Shown piece after piece: positions 6,926-12,474 of a DNA stretch of 12,879 nucleotides. The DNA is from Veillonellaceae bacterium (GTDB taxonomy: Bacteria; Bacillota_C; Negativicutes; Veillonellales; Veillonellaceae): assembly GCA_902834965.1 (NCBI GenBank), contig CADFKY010000024.1:1-12879 (forward strand), in the 5' to 3' direction. The position numbers and the translations under genes are program-made. Under the pieces are notes generated by a model. The model was not told the DNA's origin and did no database searches. It worked only from the letters and a program-made list of their open reading frames with translations. Numbering within the stretch: the stretch's first letter is position 1; every line of letters starts with the position of its first letter.

Positions 6926-7900
6926 ATGTACGATTTAACATACCGTCCTCGCCGCTTGCGTATCAATCCAGAAATGCGTGATTTGGTACGTGAAACGACA
7001 CTCGACGTAACTGATTTAATTTATCCATTATTTATTGTTCCTGGTGAAGGTATCAAAAAAGAAATCGATACATTGCCAGGCCAATACCACTTATCCGTTG
7101 ATGAAGCTGTAAAAATGGCTCAAGAGGTATATGATCTTGGTATTCTTGGCGTAGAAATCTTCGGTATTCCTACATATAAGGACGAACAAGGTTCCTCTGC
7201 ATGGGATATGTCCCAACCTGTACAACAAGCTATCAAAGCAATCCGTGCAGCGGTGCCAAATCTATTGGTCGTAGCTGACGTATGCTTGTGCCAATATACG
7301 ACAACAGGCCATTGTGGCATGATTGATGATCATGAAATCTTAAATGATGAAACATTGCCATTGCTTTGTAAAGTAGCGGTAAGCCAAGCAGAAGCAGGTG
7401 CCCATATGGTGGCTCCATCCGATATGATGGACGGCCGTGTAGGTGCTATCCGTGAAGCCCTTGATGCGGCAGGTTATACTAATGTATCCATCATGAGCTA
7501 TGCAGCAAAATACGCATCTGCTTACTACGGTCCATTCCGTGGTGCTGTTAACTCTGCTCCTAAATTTGGTGACCGTAAGTCCTATCAAATGGACCCAGCT
7601 AATCGCTTGGAAGCTTTCAGAGAAATCGAGCTGGATATCGCTGAAGGTGCAGATATTATCATGATTAAACCAGCCTTGTCCTACTTGGATATCGTTCGTG
7701 AAACACGTGACCGCTATGAATTGCCTGTAGCGGTATACAATGTGTCTGGCGAATATGCGATGGTTAAATCCGCTGCAGCAGCTGGTCTTATCGACGAAGA
7801 ACGCCTCGTTATGGAAACAATGCTTTCCATGAAGCGCGCTGGTGCTAAAATCATCATTACGTACCATGCTATAGATATTGCTAAATGGTTACAAAAGTAA
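6926..7900 (+). CDS. hemB: Delta-aminolevulinic acid dehydratase (porphobilinogen synthase), zinc-type
   Basis: Encodes 324 residues. HemB condenses two 5-aminolevulinates into porphobilinogen. The TIM-barrel protein starts YRPRRLRINPEMRDLVRETTL. VVADVCLCQYTTTGHCG contains Cys120, Cys122 and Cys130, the three-cysteine set of the zinc-dependent class, rather than the aspartate-rich magnesium-only type. MVAPSDMMDGRVGAIREALD follows. The two Schiff-base lysines are expected at Lys195 (SIMSYAAKYASAYYGPFR) and Lys248 (IIMIKPALSYLDI). AVYNVSGEYAMVK and the IITYHA end are also typical. A textbook AGGAGG at 6915-6920 precedes ATG 6926, and the gap to the cobA-hemD stop is 9 bases. Length and motifs fit the family fully. 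Confidence 0.97.
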   Translation: MYDLTYRPRRLRINPEMRDLVRETTLDVTDLIYPLFIVPGEGIKKEIDTLPGQYHLSVDEAVKMAQEVYDLGILGVEIFGIPTYKDEQGSSAWDMSQPVQQAIKAIRAAVPNLLVVADVCLCQYTTTGHCGMIDDHEILNDETLPLLCKVAVSQAEAGAHMVAPSDMMDGRVGAIREALDAAGYTNVSIMSYAAKYASAYYGPFRGAVNSAPKFGDRKSYQMDPANRLEAFREIELDIAEGADIIMIKPALSYLDIVRETRDRYELPVAVYNVSGEYAMVKSAAAAGLIDEERLVMETMLSMKRAGAKIIITYHAIDIAKWLQK

Positions 7901-7909
7901 GGAGAAACC

Positions 7910-9217
7910 ATGTTCCAACTCGGTAAATCTGAAAAGGCCTTTGAAGAGGCTAAACGTTATATGCCAGGCGGCGTAAACAGTCCAGTTCGTTCCTACCGCA
8001 GTGTAGGTTCTAATCCTCCGTTTATCAGCAGCGCTAGCGGCAGCCGTATTTATGATATCGACAACAACGAATATATCGACTATGTGTTGAGCTGGGGCCC
8101 TATGATTTTGGGCCATGCGAATCCTGAGGTTATTGCAAGCTTGCAAGAGGCGATTCCTCGCGGCACTAGTTATGGTGCGCCTACACTACTAGAAACAGAA
8201 TTGGCTAAAAAGGTGCAAGCCTTCATGCCATCTATGGAGGTTATCCGCCTCGTTAACTCTGGTACAGAGGCGACTATGAGTGCTTTGCGTGTAGCTCGTG
8301 GCTATACAGGTCGCGATCGTATCGTGAAATTCGTTGGCTGTTACCATGGTCATAGCGATGCACTCTTGGTAAAAGCCGGCTCTGGACTTGCTACCTTTGG
8401 CGTGCCAGATAGCCCTGGTGTACCTCAAGGTGTAGCAGAAAATACCATAACATTGCCGTACAATGACTCTGATGCAGTTCGCAAATTATTCGACGAAATC
8501 GGCGATACTATTGCGGCTATCATCGTAGAACCTGTAGCAGGCAACATGGGCTGTGTGCCTCCAGAACCAGGCTTCCTTGAAACCTTGCGCGAAGTGACTA
8601 AAGCTCACGGTGCATTATTGATCTTTGACGAAGTTATGTGTGGTTTCCGCGCTAGCAGCGGCGGTGCTCAAAAACGTTACAATATTAAACCAGATCTTAC
8701 TTGCCTTGGTAAAATCGTTGGTGGTGGCATGCCACTTGCTGTATTTGGCGGCGCTCGTGAGATTATGAACCAAATTGCACCAGCTGGTCCTATTTATCAA
8801 GCTGGTACATTGAGCGGTAACCCAATTGCCGTAACCTCTGGTTTGGCAACGCTTTCCATTTTGCAACGGGATCCAACTATCTTTAAACAAGTTGAAGACG
8901 CAACTATTGCCCTTTGTGAAGGCTTTGAACGCTTGGCAGCTCAATACAATGTGCCTGTTGTAGTACAACGGGTAGGCTCCATGTTCACTATCTTCTTCAC
9001 TGATAAACCAGTTAAGAACTTTGATGATGCAGCATCTTGCAACGAAGAACAATTCAAAATGTTCTTCCACCATAACTTGAGCCATGGTATCTACTATGCG
9101 CCAAGCCCTTATGAAAGTAACTTCGTATCTATCTGCCATAAGAGCAGTGAAATCGAACGCACATTAGCCGTAGCTGATGAAGCTTTCAAAAAAATCGGTG
9201 ATACATTAAAAAATTAG
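7910..9217 (+). CDS. hemL: Glutamate-1-semialdehyde 2,1-aminomutase
   Basis: Encodes 435 residues. HemL is a PLP-dependent class-III aminotransferase-fold enzyme that isomerises glutamate-1-semialdehyde to 5-aminolevulinate, directly after HemA. Seen in order: MPGGVNSPVRSYRSVGSNPP, YVLSWGPMILGHANPEV, RLVNSGTEATMSALRVARG (PLP phosphate loop), GCYHGHSDALLV, AAIIVEPVAGNMG, LLIFDEVMCGFR (PLP-ring aspartate), and LTCLGKIVGGGMPLAVFGG, whose Lys268 should form the PLP Schiff base. YQAGTLSGNPIA follows. AAGGAGA lies 6-8 bases before ATG 7910. It is the last biosynthetic gene of the operon, 9 bases after hemB, and no intrinsic terminator follows it, so transcription may continue into the XRE gene. A full-length, intact enzyme. 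Confidence 0.97.
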   Translation: MFQLGKSEKAFEEAKRYMPGGVNSPVRSYRSVGSNPPFISSASGSRIYDIDNNEYIDYVLSWGPMILGHANPEVIASLQEAIPRGTSYGAPTLLETELAKKVQAFMPSMEVIRLVNSGTEATMSALRVARGYTGRDRIVKFVGCYHGHSDALLVKAGSGLATFGVPDSPGVPQGVAENTITLPYNDSDAVRKLFDEIGDTIAAIIVEPVAGNMGCVPPEPGFLETLREVTKAHGALLIFDEVMCGFRASSGGAQKRYNIKPDLTCLGKIVGGGMPLAVFGGAREIMNQIAPAGPIYQAGTLSGNPIAVTSGLATLSILQRDPTIFKQVEDATIALCEGFERLAAQYNVPVVVQRVGSMFTIFFTDKPVKNFDDAASCNEEQFKMFFHHNLSHGIYYAPSPYESNFVSICHKSSEIERTLAVADEAFKKIGDTLKN

Positions 9218-9263
9218 TGATACATTATTGTAAAAGTATATAGTTTGTAGTTGTTTATGTATC
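9198..9263. promoter_or_regulatory. Three GATACAT words: candidate operator of the XRE gene
   Basis: GTGATACATTA occurs twice in direct orientation (9198-9208, inside the end of hemL, and 9217-9227), and ATGTATC (the inverted form of GATACAT) is at 9257-9263, just ahead of the XRE start. A -10-like TATAGT lies between them at 9239-9244, though no good -35 accompanies it. The layout suits an autoregulated promoter bound by the downstream helix-turn-helix protein. Function is inferred. Confidence 0.4.
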
Positions 9264-9279
9264 GATGTAGGTGATGAAC

Positions 9280-9741
9280 ATGCAGTTTTACAAGAACTTA
9301 AAGCGTGCTCGCGTGCGCATGGGCAAAAGCCAAATCGAAGTAGCAAAGGCCGTAGGTATCAGTAATGCGGCGCTTTCAAATTACGAAACAGGGTATCGCG
9401 AACCAGATTTAGATACACTCTGTGCCCTGTCTCGCTATTATGGATTGACCTTGGATGAGCTGCTAGATGTAAATGGAGAACAACACGAGCCCATCTATGA
9501 TCTCAGTCCTGTACTCAAAAATAAATACATCGCCTATAAAGGTGAAGTATTCGAGTTGAAAGACTCACAAAAACGTGCTCTTTTGCGCGAGCTAGATAAT
9601 CTATTTACTAAATTTGAGAAATCAAAAGTAGAAGATAAAAGTAGCAAGCCAAAAACGTACAAACATGGGAACCCACATATCAATCGAGCTGGACTAGCTA
9701 GTAGTGCTGGTAGCTTGGCGGCACGACGGAATATAAAGTAG
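9280..9741 (+). CDS. XRE-family helix-turn-helix transcriptional regulator
   Basis: Encodes 153 residues from ATG 9280. Residues about 5-62 are a classic Cro/CI-type helix-turn-helix domain: LKRARVRMGKSQIEVAKAVG, ISNAALSNYETGYREP (recognition helix), and DLDTLCALSRYYGLTLDELL. The remaining 90 residues contain a short helical stretch (DSQKRALLRELDNLFTKFE) that may dimerise, then a lysine/serine-rich, apparently disordered tail ending SSAGSLAARRNIK. No metal-binding or peptidase domain is seen. GTG 9271 and ATG 9274 are alternative in-frame starts; AGGTGA at 9269-9274 is spaced for 9280. It lies 62 bases after hemL and could be read with the hem operon or from its own promoter; three GATACAT words surround that gap. 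Its GC content resembles the hem genes, not the AT-rich block downstream. Targets are unknown. Confidence 0.9.
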   Translation: MQFYKNLKRARVRMGKSQIEVAKAVGISNAALSNYETGYREPDLDTLCALSRYYGLTLDELLDVNGEQHEPIYDLSPVLKNKYIAYKGEVFELKDSQKRALLRELDNLFTKFEKSKVEDKSSKPKTYKHGNPHINRAGLASSAGSLAARRNIK

Positions 9742-9804
9742 TTTAATGTACTACCTTGTAGATTGAGTGGCACATGTTTATTAGCGCAACTTAATTAGAA
9801 CAAT

Positions 9805-9868
9805 AAAAGCACCATCTATTTGGAATTCTATACGATACGTAAGAGATTCCTTATTAGATGGTGCTTTT
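9805..9868. terminator. 64-base palindrome, candidate bidirectional terminator
   Basis: AAAAGCACCATCTA at 9805-9818 is perfectly complementary to TAGATGGTGCTTTT at 9855-9868 (14 bp). After a small internal bulge the pairing continues imperfectly (GGAATTCT against AGAGATTCC), leaving a short apical loop. The A run on the left and T run on the right would let it terminate transcription from both sides. It starts 63 bases after the XRE stop. The size and long extended stem also fit a dispersed palindromic repeat or a small mobile remnant. Confidence 0.65.
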
Positions 9869-9965
9869 GTATTACCATAATATAAATGACCGAGCTCAAG
9901 CTTTAGTATTCTTTATTTAGGTTAAATATAAAAATAAATAAAAGATAACAATATTAAAAATTCCG

Positions 9966-9995
9966 TTGGTGATATAAGTTGCTTTAATATATAAT
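9966..9995 (+). promoter_or_regulatory. Candidate promoter of the accessory block
   Basis: A perfect TATAAT (9990-9995) lies 18 bases after a weak TTGGTG (9966-9971, three of six consensus positions). An A/T-rich tract at about 9928-9958 upstream could act as an UP element. It lies 48 bases before the first gene of the block, whose ribosome binding site is TAGGAGA. Since all following genes are on the same strand with short gaps, this may drive the whole block. Confidence 0.4.
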
Positions 9996-10043
9996 TGAGA
10001 TATAGAAGTGGATTAAATATTTACTGGTCTTATAGGAGACATT

Positions 10044-10472
10044 ATGAAAGTATGGAGCGCTGTAAAATCTATATTGAATCGAGCGCCTTTTACGGTTAAA
10101 TTTTATATTGGTTTTATCTTGTTGGGATTCTTCATATTGGGACTTGTTACTTTACATGCGTATATTAAAAGGCCCGAGCAAATACAAAAACTAACAGTAT
10201 ATGAACAAAAGTTAGTAGGTATATCTGCGTATAAAGTAGGTGAAGAGCACTTTGCTACAGGTAGAAATGGACAGATATATATTTTTAAAAATACATATGA
10301 AGGTATTACTTTGGAAACAGTAAAGGATATACTTTCAGAAGAACATATAACATGGCGTGAAGTAAAAAAGCGGCATTTTATAGGCTATGATCTAGATGAT
10401 CAGATTGAAATTGAAATTATACGAGATATAAATACTAAGGCTATAATCGTTAAATTAGAAAAAGACCGATAA
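10044..10472 (+). CDS. Single-pass membrane protein, candidate immunity-like protein
   Basis: Encodes 142 residues; I do not recognise a named family. Residues 1-18 are basic (MKVWSAVKSILNRAPFTVK), followed by one membrane helix at about 19-41 (FYIGFILLGFFILGLVTLHAY), so by the positive-inside rule the N-terminus should be cytoplasmic and the remaining 100 residues extracytoplasmic. There is no lipobox or cleavage site. The soluble part has alternating strands and a helix, with the stretch ETVKDILSEEHITWREVKKR and then DQIEIEI. A similar pattern (T-[VI]-x-x-x-L, Trp, F, charged turn, alternating beta strand) recurs in the gene cut by the right window edge. TATAGGAGACATT gives a good ribosome binding site. 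It heads an AT-rich run of same-strand small membrane-protein genes around a toxin-like module, so a membrane immunity role is plausible but unproven. Confidence 0.75.
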   Translation: MKVWSAVKSILNRAPFTVKFYIGFILLGFFILGLVTLHAYIKRPEQIQKLTVYEQKLVGISAYKVGEEHFATGRNGQIYIFKNTYEGITLETVKDILSEEHITWREVKKRHFIGYDLDDQIEIEIIRDINTKAIIVKLEKDR

Positions 10473-10528
10473 TTTAAAGTTTGTATTTATTATGTATTAT
10501 CTAAACTATAAGGAGATTCAGTATATAA

Positions 10529-10777
10529 ATGGAGTTTTTTGATTCTTTAGTGAATTTATATAATACAAATTATGATGTTAGAGCTTCAATTCAGGCTATA
10601 GGATTTTTAATTGCATTTATTTGTATTCCTGAGTTGATTGGAAATCATGATAGTATAGAATCTTTTACTCCGGCTAAGCCTATAGTGAGACGTATAGTTC
10701 GGATTATTTTAAGTATCCTCTTGGTATTTGTAATATTTTCTTTGTTGGGGTTACTGATGGATAATGGACTATTATAA
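10529..10777 (+). CDS. Small two-helix membrane protein, tandem paralogue 1
   Basis: Encodes 82 residues, family not recognised. Two predicted membrane helices lie at about residues 19-37 (SIQAIGFLIAFICIPELIG) and 57-77 (RIILSILLVFVIFSLLGLL), joined by an 18-20 residue loop that ends in a basic patch (RRIVR). Helix 1 ends in IPELIG, which aligns with FPQYTG and FPQFSG in the next two genes at the same place, so the three look like diverged tandem copies. AAGGAGA lies upstream at a rather long 12-base distance, and a stop codon immediately upstream rules out an earlier in-frame start. Size and topology could fit an immunity protein against a membrane-acting toxin, or a holin. The former is preferred only because of context. 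Confidence 0.7.
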   Translation: MEFFDSLVNLYNTNYDVRASIQAIGFLIAFICIPELIGNHDSIESFTPAKPIVRRIVRIILSILLVFVIFSLLGLLMDNGLL

Positions 10778-10822
10778 TCTGAATCTAATGAGGTAAATTA
10801 AATTTAATATAGGGAGAGACTA

Positions 10823-11050
10823 TTGTATTTAGTGGATGAAATAATAGATTTTATAAATAAAAATGTTGATTCTTGGGTACTTGCGACCTTAATCTTGTTA
10901 TGGGCAATAATATTTCCTCAATATACAGGGATTCGTTTTAATGGTGACTTTAAGCGTCTAGGTTCTATTGAATCTACTCTAACACGAATTATTGCAATCC
11001 TCATGCTTATTGGACTGTTTATAGTGGAATTTGTTTTTGATAATAAATAA
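10823..11050 (+). CDS. Small two-helix membrane protein, tandem paralogue 2
   Basis: Encodes 75 residues from a TTG start, chosen because AGGGAGA (10811-10817) is ideally spaced and no ATG lies before the first hydrophobic helix. Helix 1 spans residues about 17-32 and ends in FPQYTG (31-36). The loop IRFNGDFKRLGSIESTLTR is basic. Helix 2 spans about 54-71 and ends in an acidic/basic tail. The short amphipathic N-terminus (LVDEIIDFINKNVDSW) resembles that of paralogue 1 (FFDSLVNLYNTNYDVRAS). Same-strand neighbours are about 45 bases upstream and 32 bases downstream. Not recognised as a known family; role inferred from context only. Confidence 0.68.
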   Translation: MYLVDEIIDFINKNVDSWVLATLILLWAIIFPQYTGIRFNGDFKRLGSIESTLTRIIAILMLIGLFIVEFVFDNK

Positions 11051-11082
11051 GATGATTTATTTTATTTGTTTAGGACGGAATT

Positions 11083-11286
11083 ATGAATGTAATAGAAGGA
11101 TTGCTCTTTGAAGAATGTTATTCTTTTCTCTTGGTTTGTGTAATATTAATTTTTTTATTTTTCTTTCCACAGTTTTCGGGGGTGAAAGAGAATAAAATAT
11201 TAATTAAATATAGAATTCCTCCACGGCTATTTATATTGTTTATGTTGATACTTACAATATTAATGCATTATAATCTAAGCCTTTAA
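11083..11286 (+). CDS. Small two-helix membrane protein, tandem paralogue 3
   Basis: Encodes 67 residues. Helix 1 (about residues 12-28, SFLLVCVILIFLFFF) ends in FPQFSG (28-33). The basic loop VKENKILIKYRIPPR leads to helix 2 (about 49-64, LFILFMLILTILMHY). The motif placement and loop charge match the two preceding genes, but it is the shortest and most diverged. TAGGACGGAA is well placed before ATG 11083. It ends 7 bases before the possible TTG start of the toxin-like module, which may therefore be read by coupling. Very hydrophobic short proteins can be spurious, but the shared motif and ribosome binding site argue that it is real. Confidence 0.65.
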   Translation: MNVIEGLLFEECYSFLLVCVILIFLFFFPQFSGVKENKILIKYRIPPRLFILFMLILTILMHYNLSL

Positions 11287-11293
11287 GAATATA

Positions 11294-12073
11294 TTGGGGG
11301 CGAGCGTAAATGAAATGATGGGATTACCTGGTAATACTGGAAGTGCAGTTGCAGTTAGTGGAACAAAAAATAATTTATATCATAAGTTTTTTAAAGCACC
11401 AATTCAAGGATTGAATTTAGATAGTCTTAATTACAACCAAGCATATATTATTGAAAGTACATATACTACTGGTAAGTATAGTGGTTTAACAATTGGCGTA
11501 GTCGTAGATAAGTTTGGAGGTATATATGATGAAACTGGGGGATCAGTATCCATCTCTGATGATTTTATGCCTGTGTCTGCGTCTATAAAAATTGTTACTT
11601 TTTCTAATATACCTAATGCTCCAGAATCAAAAGAAGCAGTTATGACTGCCATCCAAGGTTTAGGAATAGGCGTAGGAGTTACGGTCGATCATGTAAATAT
11701 GTCTGCAGGAGTTTCTCCGTCAGGAGATATAAAGAATATGAAAGATACGGTTCATTATGATGTTGGTGTATCTACAACTCATTATGGAATTGAGGCCACA
11801 GGTGCGTATACAGATTATGTGGAAAATATAAATGATGCTGAAATATGGGATTCAGATTATAATCGAATAATTTATCAATATTGGTATAATCATCCAGAAG
11901 AACCATTAGAGGTTTATAATGGTCCGAGCGGGCATGCTATGCTAATTAAAAGAACACCGTTTGGTGTATTGCAACACAAAGGTACTACTCATGGGGATAA
12001 TAGAGATTGGTATATTAATAGAGATTTTGATAGGTATAATGGAAGATTATATTATAGAAGGGTAAGGATGTAA
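11294..12073 (+). CDS. Cysteine-free, beta-rich protein; candidate orphan C-terminal module of a polymorphic toxin
   Basis: Encodes up to 259 residues; no known family recognised. The start is uncertain: TTG 11294 has no clear ribosome binding site, ATG 11315 and 11318 are alternatives, and the frame stays open back to 11279 (reading AFKNILGASVNEMMG) before a stop at 11276. There is no signal peptide or membrane anchor. The N-terminal GASVNEMMGLPGNTGSAVAV, with TKNN soon after, looks like the interior of a long secreted protein rather than a natural N-terminus. Residues about 60-175 have three glycine-rich alternating beta segments (SGLTIGVVVDKFGG, LGIGVGVTVDHVNMSAGV, HYDVGVSTTHYGIEATGAYT). 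The C-terminal 65 residues are aromatic and basic, with YNGPSGHAMLIKRTPFGV and HKGTTHGDNRDWY; His214, His228 and His233 could be functional. Lone displaced toxin ends between membrane immunity genes are known in CDI and Maf systems; that reading is an inference here. Confidence 0.6.
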   Translation: MGASVNEMMGLPGNTGSAVAVSGTKNNLYHKFFKAPIQGLNLDSLNYNQAYIIESTYTTGKYSGLTIGVVVDKFGGIYDETGGSVSISDDFMPVSASIKIVTFSNIPNAPESKEAVMTAIQGLGIGVGVTVDHVNMSAGVSPSGDIKNMKDTVHYDVGVSTTHYGIEATGAYTDYVENINDAEIWDSDYNRIIYQYWYNHPEEPLEVYNGPSGHAMLIKRTPFGVLQHKGTTHGDNRDWYINRDFDRYNGRLYYRRVRM

Positions 12074-12082
12074 TAAAGATAT

Positions 12083-12469
12083 ATGCGAATAAGTTTATTG
12101 AAAGAACTTGGGGCAAATTTATTTAAATATATGTTTGGTGGTATTGTAGTAGCCTTTATACTAATTATAATTGTTGGTATCACTACTCGATATTATCATT
12201 ATAATGACAACTCTTCTGCATTAATCAGATATGGATATTCTCTCTACAAAGAGGATTTGATTGATGAGATAAACTGGACTCGCATTGGTGATAAGTTTAT
12301 GGTGAAGAATTCTGACTATACTGACTTTAAGGCAAAGTATAATCAGAGTAGATTCTTAGCTGATATAAATGATAATAAGGACAAAATTAGTGAAGGTCTT
12401 AATACCAATAGCATTAGAGTCCAGTTGAAAGAAGACTTTATACGAATTAAATATAAAATGGTGGATTGA
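12083..12469 (+). CDS. Single-pass membrane protein with extracytoplasmic domain
   Basis: Encodes 128 residues, family not recognised. A short N-terminus (MRISLLKELGANLFKYM) leads into one strong membrane helix at about residues 18-35 (FGGIVVAFILIIIVGITT), then a Tyr/His/Asn-rich juxtamembrane stretch and a mixed soluble domain of about 90 residues. The soluble part includes DEINWTRIGDKFMVKN and an end strand of charged/hydrophobic alternation (IRVQLKEDFIRIKYKMVD). The W-x-x-[IV]-x-x-x-F arrangement recalls the single-pass proteins at both ends of the block, but similarity is weak by eye. The ribosome binding site is poor (AAGGAT at 12064-12069, 13 bases upstream). It begins 9 bases after the toxin-like gene, the position where a cognate immunity gene is expected, and that is the main reason to suspect such a role. 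Confidence 0.7.
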   Translation: MRISLLKELGANLFKYMFGGIVVAFILIIIVGITTRYYHYNDNSSALIRYGYSLYKEDLIDEINWTRIGDKFMVKNSDYTDFKAKYNQSRFLADINDNKDKISEGLNTNSIRVQLKEDFIRIKYKMVD

Positions 12470-12474
12470 TAAAG

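Larger units (their letters stand above)
9742..10043. other. Intergenic gap between the XRE gene and the AT-rich accessory block
   Basis: No credible gene is seen on either strand; only very short frames occur. The left half holds a 64-base palindromic element. After about 9890 base composition turns strongly AT-rich, with an A-rich run at about 9928-9958 ahead of a consensus -10 box. This looks like the boundary between core chromosome and accessory DNA. No tRNA, integrase or clear direct-repeat attachment site is visible. Confidence 0.7.

Noticed and set aside
7340..7867. 175-codon minus-strand frame across hemB
   Set aside because: The composition is that of an antisense shadow (rich in Cys, His, Phe, Ser), no motif is visible, and it lies wholly within a conserved hemB.
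8615..9139. 174-codon minus-strand frame across hemL
   Set aside because: Antisense shadow of hemL with no recognisable domain or translation signal.
9742..10043. Integrase attachment site or tRNA at the start of the accessory block
   Set aside because: No tRNA cloverleaf and no matching direct repeat at another position in the window could be found by eye.
10529..11286. Phage holin cluster
   Set aside because: Size and two-helix topology would fit, but three diverged copies, no recognisable endolysin and no phage genes nearby make it less likely than an immunity-type array. It is not fully excluded.
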